A stretch of DNA of 59,450 nt, taken from the NCBI GenBank assembly GCA_021373025.1, contig JAJFTL010000015.1:1-59450 (forward strand), read 5' to 3'. Position numbers and translations under genes: made by a program. The notes under the pieces were generated by a model, which had not been told where the DNA came from, did not search any database, and worked only from the letters and a program-made list of their open reading frames with translations. Of the stretch, positions 9,002 to 17,935 are shown in pieces. Source of the stretch: a bacterium (GTDB taxonomy: Bacteria; Caldisericota; Caldisericia; Cryosericales; Cryosericaceae). Position 1 is the first letter of the stretch, and every line of letters begins with the position of its first letter.

Positions 9002-11055
9002 CCAGCACTTGCCAGCGGGGGAGGGGACATCTGAGGGGCCTCCTGGTGCAAGGGCTCCCTGACGATGATGACTTCCGGCGTGGGAGCATCGCTTTGTAAT
9101 ACTGCCCGCTGGCTGACTGTTTCCCTGAGGTTGCGGCCTTGCGTCAGTTCCTCCCGGCTGAGCAGCATGATCTCGTCACGCCGGTCCAGCTGGCCTTGCT
9201 CGACGAGAAGGTCGCCGGCGTGCAGCAGCAGTATGCGGGCCCGGGACAGCGACTTAGCAAGGTAGAACCAGGCCTTCTCGGTTGTGGCAGATGTCCGTAT
9301 GACTGCCTGATACCGCTTCCGGAGAAGGAGGTCGTTGTCACCAGACAATGTGCTCAGCCATGCGATCGGATCATGGGCTGCTTCGACCCGGGCGGCTGCC
9401 CCGGTTTCCCATGCGCGCAACAGGGCCACAGGCAGAAGGTCTGCACGTTCCCGGAGTGTTGGTGATCCCACGTCAATCACCGCCGTCCGGAAGAAGGCAA
9501 ACGAACGCATGAAGGCTTCGATGTCGCGGAGGACCGTGACATCCGAGCCCAGGATCTGCATAGCCTGTTCGGGACTGCCTGCAGACAGTGCATCTGTGGC
9601 AAGGCGTGCAGTCTGGTCAGAGATGTTGGCCGCGATGCGGTCCAGGTGAGCCCATGGATCCAGGCCGGCGGTGTCATTGGCCGCTTCCAGCGCCTCGCCC
9701 AGATGCTGATCGAGGTGGCGATGTGCCAGTGCACGCCTCAAGCCATCTGACCGCAGCGACGATGAGACCAACAGAAGAAGAAGGTCCAGTGCGAGAGGGC
9801 GCACAAGCGTCAGCAGTTGCTGGACCAAGTCCAGCGTTTCACCAACCGTCGCGGTATCGACATCGACAAGGTCCAGTGCCGTGAGCTGGTCTCGGTTATC
9901 GCTTACCCATCGCTCCAGACGCGGCACAGCCAAGCGCACGGCAAGCGCTGCACGTGCAAGATGAACGACGGCCGGCGACACCTTCATGGTGCCCAGCTCC
10001 TGCTGCAACAGGAGGCCGTTCAGGCTCTCTGGTGGCAGGCCAACCTGTTGAAACAGCGTCTGGACATATCTCGAGTCGATGTACACACGACCCAGAGAAG
10101 CCATGGCCACATCTGGTGGCACAGCAGGCAGTCTTTTCCCAAGGAGCAGCGTTCCGGCATCCTCGACCACGTCGTGGAGCAGTCTGACGACAATGTCTGC
10201 TGCCATCGGGCTGAGCGGGCGCGGCACCAGGCGGTCCATCGGCCGGCACGTGAATGCCCGGATGCCAATGTGCGGGGCGACAGGCAAGGCAGACAGGAAC
10301 ATGAGTTCCTGCCCATCCCATACCCAGTCAAGAGTGCAGGGCTTGCCCATGCGACGTGCAAGGACCGCGGCGAGACGCGCAGATTGCATGATCGGGCGCT
10401 CGTCGACAGGTAACGATCCAGGCCGGTCAAGGATCTTGCCATTGGCAGTCACCGTCCAAGCCCAGGCAGCAGCCTCAGGATCGCTTGCTCCCAGTCGGCA
10501 CTGGACAAGGGCATTTGGTTCTGCCAGTCCTGGATCCGGCGACCACGTGCGGCCGGCGAGGCCGGGATACAGTTCGGCGCGCTGAGCAAGGACAGCCATG
10601 GATATGGCACGCAGATACGATGTTTCTGGTATGCCGGCATCATGAGCCTGCCGTACTATATCCGCGTCCAGGAGCTTCAACCAAGCACCCCGGACGGCTT
10701 CCTGAAGTTCGCCCATTCCGTGACAGACCGTCGGTGTGTCAAACCCTTCCGGATCCAGCCACAACCACGTTCGTGGCACCACCGGTGAACACCGTATCGC
10801 GATGTCAGAACCAAGTGCTTCGATCAGCCGGGTAAAGGATGGAATATCGGTATGGAAGTCATACTTCCCCAGTGCCTGACGGGCTCCAGGCACTGTCCCT
10901 GTTCCAGCAAGAACGCGACCATACGCGCTTGCCGGCAGGAGAAATGTCTCCGGGATGTTGAACCTGCATGCCATCATGGCAAGGATTGCCCTACCCGTCA
11001 TGCCGGGATCCCGTGTGGGCAGCAAGCGCCGTTCCTGCAGACGAATCCAGTTCAT
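8998..11055 (-). CDS. Degenerate PEP-utilising-enzyme homologue (PPDK/rifampin phosphotransferase-like) lacking the His domain
   Basis: 685 residues. The N-terminal third resembles the pyruvate-phosphate-dikinase ATP-grasp domain: RAILAMMACRFNIPETFLLP opens like the family's glycine-rich start, and IAIRCSPVVPR lies where active enzymes have AVRSSATAED. WDGQELMFLSALPV lies where they have DGELYLLQARPI. The C-terminal part (RARILLLHAGDLLVEQGQL, MLLSREEL) resembles the substrate-binding region of rifampin phosphotransferases. It then ends without the swivelling phosphohistidine domain, and the ATP-site motifs are eroded. The ATG at 11055 follows a TTG in frame; no clear ribosome site. Probably a non-catalytic or altered-function relative. 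Family placement is by motif comparison in the sequence only. Confidence 0.65.
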   Translation of the reverse strand: MNWIRLQERRLLPTRDPGMTGRAILAMMACRFNIPETFLLPASAYGRVLAGTGTVPGARQALGKYDFHTDIPSFTRLIEALGSDIAIRCSPVVPRTWLWLDPEGFDTPTVCHGMGELQEAVRGAWLKLLDADIVRQAHDAGIPETSYLRAISMAVLAQRAELYPGLAGRTWSPDPGLAEPNALVQCRLGASDPEAAAWAWTVTANGKILDRPGSLPVDERPIMQSARLAAVLARRMGKPCTLDWVWDGQELMFLSALPVAPHIGIRAFTCRPMDRLVPRPLSPMAADIVVRLLHDVVEDAGTLLLGKRLPAVPPDVAMASLGRVYIDSRYVQTLFQQVGLPPESLNGLLLQQELGTMKVSPAVVHLARAALAVRLAVPRLERWVSDNRDQLTALDLVDVDTATVGETLDLVQQLLTLVRPLALDLLLLLVSSSLRSDGLRRALAHRHLDQHLGEALEAANDTAGLDPWAHLDRIAANISDQTARLATDALSAGSPEQAMQILGSDVTVLRDIEAFMRSFAFFRTAVIDVGSPTLRERADLLPVALLRAWETGAAARVEAAHDPIAWLSTLSGDNDLLLRKRYQAVIRTSATTEKAWFYLAKSLSRARILLLHAGDLLVEQGQLDRRDEIMLLSREELTQGRNLRETVSQRAVLQSDAPTPEVIIVREPLHQEAPQMSPPPLASAG

Positions 11056-11269
11056 CAAGATATCATCGTTTCAGTGCGTGCATAGTGTATCGTCAGGTTT
11101 CCTCGACCGGTCGTCCAACTGTTCGCGTGAAGTCTCTGAACATTGAGCGAGCCTCCCGGTGCAATCTTCTGCAACTTCCTTTCGGAGCCAAACAGCACGA
11201 ACTGCTGATATGTTTGGCTCGAATGAGTCCAATGTGCTACGCTGACAACATTTGTGATCGGTCCCACGC

Positions 11270-11362
11270 TGGCGGAGAGGGTGGGATTTGAACCCACGAG
11301 GCAGGGGTTACCCACCTACTCGCTCTCCAGGCGAGTGCTTTCAGCCGCTCAGCCACCTCTCC
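11270..11362 (-). tRNA. tRNA-Ser (anticodon GGA)
   Basis: On the minus strand the acceptor GGAGAGG pairs with CCTCTCC, followed by discriminator G and an encoded CCA (11270-11272). The D arm (TGGCTGAGCGGC), anticodon arm ACTCGC-CTGGAGA-GCGAGT with anticodon GGA, a long class II variable arm and the T arm GTGGG-TTCAAAT-CCCAC are all present. The long variable arm confirms serine identity. Confidence 0.97.
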
Positions 11363-11440
11363 GCATGGTAAGAACGCGAACACGATAAGTATACGGAAAA
11401 CAAGTCGCAATGCAACGAATAGCAGGATAACAGGGCTCTG

Positions 11441-14400
11441 TCAGTGTGACCCTGGGTGCAGCCGCTTCTGTCCAGCCAGAGTCTCTAGGACGTAGATGGC
11501 GTTCTTCCCATTCTTTTTGGCCTGGTACATGGCCAGGTCTGCAAGGAGAAGTAAGTTCTTTGGATCGGAAACCCGATCGTCGAAGCTTGTCACGCCACCG
11601 CTTACCGTAAGCACGCTGCGGAAGTGGCGGCGATCACGAGCACTGTTGCGCTCGACAGCCAGGCGAATGCGCTCTGCCACTTTGCGGGCATCTTCAGGTG
11701 AGGCCTCGGGCATCAGGATGACAAACTCTTCGCCGCCGTACCTGTACGCCGAATCAACCGTCCGGATGTTCTGGCGCAGGATGTCGGCGATGCCCTGAAG
11801 TGCAAGGTTTCCATCCAGGTGCGAGTAGGTATCGTTATATTTCTTGAAGTCGTCGATGTCAAAGAACAGCAGGGAGAACTTCTCACCGAAGCGGGCCGTT
11901 CGCTCTGACTGCTCTACCGAGTGTGCGACAAATGCGCGGTAGTTGCCCAGACCCGTCAGCTCATCTGTTACCGACAATTCATCGATGCGGTGCACGTACA
12001 GGATATTCTCCGCGACCAGACTGCAATCAGACACGAAGGATTCCACCATGCGGATCTCCTCGTCGGTGATCAGCACCGGGCGTTTGAAGGAAACATACAG
12101 CACCCCGTGCAGGACGCGTTCCAGCATCACGCGCAGTGTCAGCTCGGTCGCTGCTCCGGGATCGAATGGAACCACGCCGCCAGAAACGTCTTGGTGGATG
12201 ATCGTCAAACTGGAACTTGTAAAGGCTTCAGTCAAGATGCCCGGCTCGGCATGCGGCTCCGGCACAAAGCCCACGATATCGGCCTGAGCAGGGTCCAGAC
12301 GCCTGTTGTCTGCGTCAAATGGTATATACGCTGCGCCATCTGCCTGCATGACCTCCTGCAGCTTGCGGGCGGTGGCATCCAGGAACTGCCGAAGGTCTGT
12401 GCGCTTGAAGGATGCGTCAACCAGTTCCTTTGCAGCTAAGCTATACTGCATGAGCATGGCGGAGCTCCTCTTCACGAAGACCCGCTGGATAACCGACTCT
12501 GCATACGCCATGAAGAGGTCGAAGGCACTCGTCTCCCTGTTGCTCAATGGCCTGAAGTCGCCGATCCCCACGACGACAAAACCTACCGGCCTCTCCTCAA
12601 AGTGGAGCTGGCGTACCAGCAGGTCGCGTCCCTGCAGCAGGCCGGCGACCGCACGCGATAGCGAGTGTGTCGCGTCCAGCCGGGCCCGCAGCTCGCTCTC
12701 AAAGAGATGGAGAGACTCTCCTCCGTCCAACCCGCCGGCATGAACCGAGGTCCACGCGCGTGCCAAGTTCCCGGAATTCTCTACGAGAACGGCGCTTCCC
12801 AGCCCGCGGAGGATGCGCTGGAGAAGGCGGCCCAGGTGTACGGTTACCTGTTCTGGTGTAGACACCTCGATGTTTTCCAGTTCGGCTCTATTGATTGCCT
12901 CCTGGATATTGCGTTGGTCTTGCACTTCCTCCCAGGTGAGCCTCCCCTGAAGGAATCCCTGAACCTCCCCGGCAACCGTCAGAATGTCGGACGAAACGTC
13001 GCTGGTGAAGTAGCCGCCTTGCCCGCTCTCGAGGTTCAGGATGGCGATGATACGGCCCTCCGCATTCTTCAGCGGAATGGCCAACTCACTGCCCGTCGTT
13101 TCATCGATCGCAAGATAGTTGGTGTTTCTGGTAACATCGGGGACATTGATGATCGTCCGCTCGCGCAGAGCCTGTGCAAGGACGCCCTGTCCAGCGTTCA
13201 GACGGGCCAGGAGGTCCTGCGGCGGCGGCTTCGGCTCTGGTACGGCATAGAACCGCGTGAAGCGATCATCGTCAACGATCATCAGGCTGAGGCGCGAAAG
13301 TTGAAACTCATCCTTCATGATGGACAGGAAGCTATGAATCTCTTCATCGAAGGGCAGCGGCGAGACGATAGCAGAGGACAGCTTGTTGGTGACGGACAGC
13401 GTGAAGTTCTTGCGCTTGAGGTCTTTTGTCATCGCGGCATTGTCCATAACAGAGGCAGCGATGTTGGCAAACGACGTAAACAGGGCCAGATCATCCTCGG
13501 TGAACGGATTCTGTGTCCCGACGCGACTCACAGAGACCAGGCCATACTTCTGACTGCCCTTGCGCAGAGGAGCGGCCATGATCGATTCTGGCTCCTCGGG
13601 AGTACCGTAGATTTGCACCGCACGCGGGTCGAGCAGAGCATTCTTGATGAGTTCCGGCATGTCGCCGTTGAAGACGCTCCCGAGAATGCCTTCTCCCCGT
13701 CGGATCTTCTGCTTGAAGAGCACGTCCCGGTACTCACTTTTGGCAGCAACGACAGAAAGGTGTTCCATATCGGCATCGACGGTTGCCACAACAGCGTCAT
13801 CGGCAGAGAAAAACATCGCTGCACGGTCCGTGATTGCTTCGAGCACTTGCTCATATTCCTGCGATGCAGCCATGTCGTGGATGATAGCGGTCAAAAACGA
13901 CAGTTTGTGGAAGGCCGCCTGCATGCGTTCCTTATCGCGGCTGATACTGGCAATACGGGCATCCATGGCAACAAGGCTGTGCCTGACATATGCCTCCACA
14001 GCAGAAGCAAGGCATCCAATGCCAGCAACCGCCAGCAAGCCTGTACTGATCGCCCCCCAGTTTGCCGAACGCAGCGCCTGAATGAACCCGATGCCATGCT
14101 GTTGGACACTCCAGGTGCCCTGACTGACCAGCACGCCGATCAGGGCAGCGGCAACATAGATGGCAACATGCCCGCTGTGCAGAACGAGCAGAGCAAGGAC
14201 AAGGAGCGTAGTGCCGATGACAATGCTGCTATCGAAGGGCAGCACACGCGTCCCACCATAGAAGACGGGCCTGCCCATCAGCAGGGGGCTCCCCATTGCT
14301 CCTACGAAGGTATTCATGACAATGAGATCGAACAGGATCTGGTGATGCAGTAGAATGCGTAGGACGCTGGTGCGGGAGGAAAAGCGGTCGATGAGGTCGA

Positions 14401-14584
14401 GGCCGACGTTGAAGAGGATGCTGCCGACAAGCAATGCGAGCGGGACGACCAGGATGGAGCGCCCGGGCGGCTGTCCCAGTGTAGTGAGAAGCCACCAGAC
14501 ACTACCTACGGCGATGATGGCATAGCGAACCAGAACTAGTATTCTGACGGTGTTACGTTGGCCAGGGTTCACGATACGCGCCAC
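11441..14584 (-). CDS. Membrane-anchored multi-GAF diguanylate cyclase (GGDEF)
   Basis: A 1047-residue cyclic-di-GMP synthase. About six hydrophobic helices occupy residues ~10-200, followed by a short coiled coil (ISRDKERMQAAFHKL), then tandem GAF-type sensor domains (~225-390, ~410-550 and at least one more to ~850), and a C-terminal GGDEF domain. The active site is RYGGEEFVILMPE, intact. An RxxD inhibitory site (RTVD) lies exactly five residues upstream, so product inhibition is expected. The start is uncertain. A GTG at 14584 lies only ~2 nt from GGAGAA; a second GTG at 14572 overlaps the stop of a 7-codon upstream frame. A promoter lies at 14599-14625. Ligands of the GAF domains are unknown. 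Confidence 0.93.
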   Translation of the reverse strand: MARIVNPGQRNTVRILVLVRYAIIAVGSVWWLLTTLGQPPGRSILVVPLALLVGSILFNVGLDLIDRFSSRTSVLRILLHHQILFDLIVMNTFVGAMGSPLLMGRPVFYGGTRVLPFDSSIVIGTTLLVLALLVLHSGHVAIYVAAALIGVLVSQGTWSVQQHGIGFIQALRSANWGAISTGLLAVAGIGCLASAVEAYVRHSLVAMDARIASISRDKERMQAAFHKLSFLTAIIHDMAASQEYEQVLEAITDRAAMFFSADDAVVATVDADMEHLSVVAAKSEYRDVLFKQKIRRGEGILGSVFNGDMPELIKNALLDPRAVQIYGTPEEPESIMAAPLRKGSQKYGLVSVSRVGTQNPFTEDDLALFTSFANIAASVMDNAAMTKDLKRKNFTLSVTNKLSSAIVSPLPFDEEIHSFLSIMKDEFQLSRLSLMIVDDDRFTRFYAVPEPKPPPQDLLARLNAGQGVLAQALRERTIINVPDVTRNTNYLAIDETTGSELAIPLKNAEGRIIAILNLESGQGGYFTSDVSSDILTVAGEVQGFLQGRLTWEEVQDQRNIQEAINRAELENIEVSTPEQVTVHLGRLLQRILRGLGSAVLVENSGNLARAWTSVHAGGLDGGESLHLFESELRARLDATHSLSRAVAGLLQGRDLLVRQLHFEERPVGFVVVGIGDFRPLSNRETSAFDLFMAYAESVIQRVFVKRSSAMLMQYSLAAKELVDASFKRTDLRQFLDATARKLQEVMQADGAAYIPFDADNRRLDPAQADIVGFVPEPHAEPGILTEAFTSSSLTIIHQDVSGGVVPFDPGAATELTLRVMLERVLHGVLYVSFKRPVLITDEEIRMVESFVSDCSLVAENILYVHRIDELSVTDELTGLGNYRAFVAHSVEQSERTARFGEKFSLLFFDIDDFKKYNDTYSHLDGNLALQGIADILRQNIRTVDSAYRYGGEEFVILMPEASPEDARKVAERIRLAVERNSARDRRHFRSVLTVSGGVTSFDDRVSDPKNLLLLADLAMYQAKKNGKNAIYVLETLAGQKRLHPGSH

Positions 14585-14592
14585 TTCTCCAT
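14569..14592 (-). other. Seven-codon leaderless upstream frame (MEKWRVS)
   Basis: An ATG sits exactly 6 nt after a TATAGT -10 box and encodes MEKWRVS. Its TGA overlaps an in-frame GTG of the cyclase as GTGA. This arrangement would let ribosomes that start leaderless re-initiate on the cyclase. Whether it is translated is inference. Confidence 0.35.
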
Positions 14593-14598
14593 AGAAAA

Positions 14599-14625
14599 AC
14601 TATAGTCTTCCTCTGGAAAATGCAA
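14599..14625 (-). promoter_or_regulatory. Promoter of the diguanylate cyclase gene
   Basis: Minus-strand TTGCAT and TATAGT are separated by 15 nt (TTTGCA gives 16). The predicted start of transcription falls on or next to the ATG of the seven-codon frame. Confidence 0.5.
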
Positions 14626-14693
14626 ACGGGAAGGCACACGCTGTTCAGCCTGTTCCTGACAGGGTTGGCGAAACCTGGCACCAGTAGATATGC

Positions 14694-14930
14694 CTAGAAC
14701 CCGAATATGATCTCGGCCATACGCGATGAGGCGAGAACAACAAAGAACGATGCGCTGGCCAGAGCCAGTGCAAGGACGGGTGCCCACGGTGTCATGTACC
14801 AGCGCTTCTGTTCCGTGTGTGCAAGTACCTGGCGTCGCAGATGCTCTGGCGCCGTGACACCGTCCAGGATGGCGTGATAGTATCCGCGCAATGCCTGATC
14901 CAGGTCTTCGTCCTTATGTTCGACGGTCAC
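14694..14930 (-). CDS. Putative single-span anti-sigma factor
   Basis: A 78-residue protein. An acidic cytoplasmic N-terminal part (~1-48: DEDLDQALRGYYHAILDGV, APEHLRRQVLAHTE) precedes one membrane helix (~50-70, VLALALASASFFVVL) and a very short tail. It overlaps the end of the ECF sigma gene by 17 nt and starts at a GTG with GAGG inside the sigma coding sequence, so the two are translationally coupled. Size, topology and position fit a minimal membrane anti-sigma factor; no zinc-binding HxxxCxxC motif is present. Function is inferred from context. Confidence 0.6.
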   Translation of the reverse strand: MTVEHKDEDLDQALRGYYHAILDGVTAPEHLRRQVLAHTEQKRWYMTPWAPVLALALASASFFVVLASSRMAEIIFGF

Positions 14931-15423
14931 GATGTGCCTCCAGATATACTCTCAATTCCTGCTTCGCCCGAAAAATGCGTGACTTCACCGTTCCCTTCGG
15001 TATTCCAAGCAATGTCGCAATCTGCTCGTAAGATAGTGCCTTGTAGTAAAAGAAGTAGAGGACATCCCTCAGGTCCCCCGGTAGATGCCGCATGCCTTCT
15101 GTAATATCCTGAACAGTCTCGGCCTGAGCGGGGTCATAGCCCATGCGGTCAGTGCTCGGATCGGGCAGCGCATCTTCGGGGGTGACCAGCGAAAGTTCGC
15201 GCCCTTGGTCACGCCGAAAGCTGCTGGCTTCATTCATCGCGATCCTCATGACCCACGTAGTCGGACTGGCTTCACCCCGAAAGTTCGGCAGAAAGCGCCG
15301 CACCTTCAAAAACGTCGACTGGAAGACGTCGTCGGCATCAAAGCGGTTGCCCATTCGCGCGAGCAGATAAGCATATACTTCGTTGGCGCAGCTGTTCATA
15401 ATCTCCTCAAAATCCCGGGCCAT
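14914..15423 (-). CDS. ECF-type RNA polymerase sigma factor
   Basis: 169 residues with sigma region 2 (DADDVFQSTFLKVRRFLPNF) and region 4 (GDLRDVLYFFYYKALSYEQIATLLGIPKGTVKSRIFRAK), the standard ECF layout. The ATG at 15423 is taken because it lies 5 nt after the stop of the upstream gene and gives a normal family length; the frame runs open further upstream inside that gene. A putative anti-sigma gene follows with an overlap. Two envelope-associated genes lie immediately upstream, which suggests an envelope-stress role. Confidence 0.93.
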   Translation of the reverse strand: MARDFEEIMNSCANEVYAYLLARMGNRFDADDVFQSTFLKVRRFLPNFRGEASPTTWVMRIAMNEASSFRRDQGRELSLVTPEDALPDPSTDRMGYDPAQAETVQDITEGMRHLPGDLRDVLYFFYYKALSYEQIATLLGIPKGTVKSRIFRAKQELRVYLEAHRDRRT

Positions 15424-15428
15424 CGATG

Positions 15429-15884
15429 CTAGAAAAAGTCGGTGAGCCCTGGCAGGATGAGATACCGGTAGATCGAAGCGAGAGCCAGGGCACCGAGCCA
15501 GCTGATAAGCATGCTCGCAGTGAATGCGACACCCCACCAGGTCAACGCCTGTGCGAAGGAGAGCTTCAACACGGCTGAAACGATCAGCGATGCTGCAGCG
15601 AACGCTGCCAGAAACCAGAGAACCCCCCACAGCAGCATGGGCAGGAGTTCGTCCTGTGCAGCCGAGTATTGCAGGAGTACTGTCGTCGGAACAAGAAGCA
15701 CCGGCGCGAACAGGAGAAGGAATGAAACCGCAGAGACAACAAACGCTTTAAACCACGAGAGTCGCACTGGCAGACGATATGCATCATGGCGCATCATCGC
15801 CAGCATCAGAAGAGGTGTAACAACAAGCCCTGCCAGCAGTCCGGTGAGCCGGGCAGTCACAAGGCCTGGAACGACACCGAACAC
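15429..15884 (-). CDS. Polytopic membrane protein of unknown function
   Basis: 151 residues with four predicted membrane helices (~12-31, ~45-68, ~80-105, ~113-140). No family recognised. It lies 9 nt after the preceding secreted protein gene and 5 nt before the ECF sigma gene, so it is part of that operon. The start is a GTG with GGAGG about 13 nt upstream, inside the end of the preceding gene. It may be a sensor or effector of the sigma pathway. Confidence 0.7.
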   Translation of the reverse strand: MFGVVPGLVTARLTGLLAGLVVTPLLMLAMMRHDAYRLPVRLSWFKAFVVSAVSFLLLFAPVLLVPTTVLLQYSAAQDELLPMLLWGVLWFLAAFAAASLIVSAVLKLSFAQALTWWGVAFTASMLISWLGALALASIYRYLILPGLTDFF

Positions 15885-15893
15885 CTGCTTTCC

Positions 15894-16373
15894 CTATCCT
15901 CCAGCCGGCGTCAGCTGCGCACGCAGGACTTTGCACTTGGCCATCAGCGTCTGGGCGCTGCTAATGGTCTTGAGGAAGCGCTCCTGTCCCGCAAGTCCCC
16001 TCTTGAGAAGTGTCCATGCAGCCGCAGTATAGTTGCGGCTGGCAAGCTTGAGGACATCGGCAAGCAGGCGTTCGCTGGACCGCTGGTCCCGGACGATACG
16101 TCGGGTCAAGCTGTCGAGATTGTCGAGCGTGGTCACATATGAGCGGATGGCAGAGGATGTCCGTGGGCCGACTTTGCCCAGCGAACGCGCAAACAATCGA
16201 CCATCGGCAACATAGGCAACCAGTTCCCGTGTATCGTCAGACGTCGCCTTGTTGCGGGTCCTATAGAGGTCCAGATCCGTCGCAAAGGTCGATGCTGCGC
16301 ATGCAACTGGCACCAGTATCAGACAGCCCAACATGAACACCAGGGCAAACGTGACGAGTTTCCACTTTTTCAT
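15894..16373 (-). CDS. Secreted helical protein of unknown function
   Basis: 159 residues. A signal peptide (MKKWKLVTFALVFMLG, cleavage after VACAA near residue 27) is followed by a mostly helical polar domain rich in Arg, Ser and Thr (RTSSAIRSYVTTLDNLDSLT). No family recognised. It is the first gene of the short run leading to the ECF sigma factor, and could be the extracytoplasmic sensor or a target of the sigma regulon. Confidence 0.7.
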   Translation of the reverse strand: MKKWKLVTFALVFMLGCLILVPVACAASTFATDLDLYRTRNKATSDDTRELVAYVADGRLFARSLGKVGPRTSSAIRSYVTTLDNLDSLTRRIVRDQRSSERLLADVLKLASRNYTAAAWTLLKRGLAGQERFLKTISSAQTLMAKCKVLRAQLTPAGG

Positions 16374-16428
16374 CGCATCACCGCTAGTTAGACAGCACAG
16401 ATTCCGGATTTGTTCAACAAACCAGCTG

Positions 16429-17853
16429 CTAGCTCTCGCGGCTTAACTCCAGAAAGGCCTGCAACGCTTCCTCGAACCGCGATTCTGCCAGAAGATTGTT
16501 GGCTTGGCGCATGGTCACTCGCGGAGACTCAAGCGAGGCTTCCGGAGGTTCTCCAGCTGGCGGTTCGGAGTCAGCTTCCCGGGGAGCATCTTGCGGAACA
16601 TCGTGCTGCGGTATGCTGTCAGGGGTGGGCTCAGCGACCGATGACTGCTCACTTTCGGCCACAGGAAGCTCTGGCGCAGCAGAAGCCGCTGCTGAGGCAT
16701 GGGAGATCGGTGTTGGGCCTGCCAGCGGGCGCAAGTCGCGTGCAATGACCTCGGCCTGTTCCAGCAGGCTTGCCATGTGGGACACGATGGGCTGCGAGGG
16801 CTCTGCCAGAGATTCTTCTGCCGATGTTGCTTCGATAGAGGGTGTTGCTTCAACAGCAGGAACGGGGGGCTCCTGGGGCAGGCCGGGAATGGTGAAAGGC
16901 CTGTTCAGTGCTTCAGAGCCTCTTTTCTCGCCTGGCGTTGGAGTATCATCGGCTTCCTGTGGTTGAGTTGTTCCGATAAGGGCTTCAAGCTCATGAACGG
17001 GAAGCACTCGGCCGAAGATGGAATCGGGAAGGTTTTCGAGAGACTTGATGAACGTGATGTGACGCATCGTCTCTTCGTCGAGATTGGAGGAGCCTAGTCC
17101 TGTCGCCCTATCGTTCAGAGGGTCAACCTCCAGGAGTCGCCGGACGAAGGTATCCGCCTTCTCATGATTGCCAAGCTGGTCACCGTATATCTTCGAGAGA
17201 AGATAAAGCTTCTCCGGAAATGCATCATAGCCTGCAAGACCAGTTTCCAGGAGAACGAGTGCTTCGCGGATCTTGCCACTGCGCCGCTGCAGAGATGCAA
17301 GGAGGACTTTCAGCACAGGATCAGTGGGATTCTGCTCCACCAGCTGCTGAACGCTGTCCTCCGTCATGTCCGGAACATGCAGCCTCAGGTTGCTGTATGC
17401 AACAAGCAGAGGATTCTGGAGCTGGGCAGCGCAGAGGGCCTTGCGGTTGCGCAGCCTGAGGTCGGTGAGAAAGGTGTTGTCCGTTGAAAGAGAGAGACAC
17501 TTCAGGAACGCCAGCTTTGCTTCGGCAGTGCGCCGGAGACCGAACAGAAGGCTCGCCTGCACCAGGTGGCACAGAGGGCTGGCAGGGTCGATATTGAGTG
17601 CGTACCTATTTTCGATGAGCGCTTCGCTGGGCTTGTTGCGCACATAGTATCCGAGAGCAATGGCGAGCTGCACGCGGAGGCTCTTGGAGGACACGGACAA
17701 CGAGGCCTCCAGGGCGGATTTCAGTGCGTCCTGTGGACGGTCCAGCAGGATATACAGATAAGTCCTGGCGACGCTAATCAGCCCGTCGCGCGGGTTACGC
17801 TCTGACAGCGCCTCATACAGATTCAGCCGTTCGCTCAGATCCTGCTGTGTCAT
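16429..17853 (-). CDS. TPR-repeat protein with Pro/Glu/Ala-rich linker
   Basis: 474 residues. The first ~270 are tetratricopeptide-type helical repeats (ALSERNPRDGLISVARTYLYILLDRPQDAL, ALNIDPASPLCHLVQASLLF, LVEQNPTDPVLKVLLASLQRRSGKIREAL written in part). Residues ~290-440 are a low-complexity linker rich in Pro, Glu, Ala and Ser. The last ~25 residues form another helix (ANNLLAESRFEEALQAFLEL). No membrane segment or signal. GGAGAGGTGATGCC precedes the ATG and a consensus TTGACA promoter lies upstream. Likely a scaffold; partners unknown. Confidence 0.75.
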   Translation of the reverse strand: MTQQDLSERLNLYEALSERNPRDGLISVARTYLYILLDRPQDALKSALEASLSVSSKSLRVQLAIALGYYVRNKPSEALIENRYALNIDPASPLCHLVQASLLFGLRRTAEAKLAFLKCLSLSTDNTFLTDLRLRNRKALCAAQLQNPLLVAYSNLRLHVPDMTEDSVQQLVEQNPTDPVLKVLLASLQRRSGKIREALVLLETGLAGYDAFPEKLYLLSKIYGDQLGNHEKADTFVRRLLEVDPLNDRATGLGSSNLDEETMRHITFIKSLENLPDSIFGRVLPVHELEALIGTTQPQEADDTPTPGEKRGSEALNRPFTIPGLPQEPPVPAVEATPSIEATSAEESLAEPSQPIVSHMASLLEQAEVIARDLRPLAGPTPISHASAAASAAPELPVAESEQSSVAEPTPDSIPQHDVPQDAPREADSEPPAGEPPEASLESPRVTMRQANNLLAESRFEEALQAFLELSRES

Positions 17854-17873
17854 GGCATCACCTCTCCTGCGTC

Positions 17874-17901
17874 ATTATTGTCAGGCGGACCCTTTTGTCA
17901 A
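17874..17901 (-). promoter_or_regulatory. Promoter of the TPR gene and possibly the ECF operon
   Basis: On the minus strand a perfect TTGACA is followed after 16 nt by AATAAT (17 nt to ATAATG). It lies about 20 nt before the start codon, between feoB and the TPR gene. Confidence 0.55.
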
Positions 17902-17935
17902 AGAATTGGTGAACGTCCGGGGTGCTCATTCCGGC

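Noticed and set aside
12665-14353. Open frame of about 560 codons on the plus strand
   Set aside because: It is antisense to the diguanylate cyclase, lacks a ribosome site and shows no recognisable domain; the minus-strand protein has clear GAF and GGDEF motifs.
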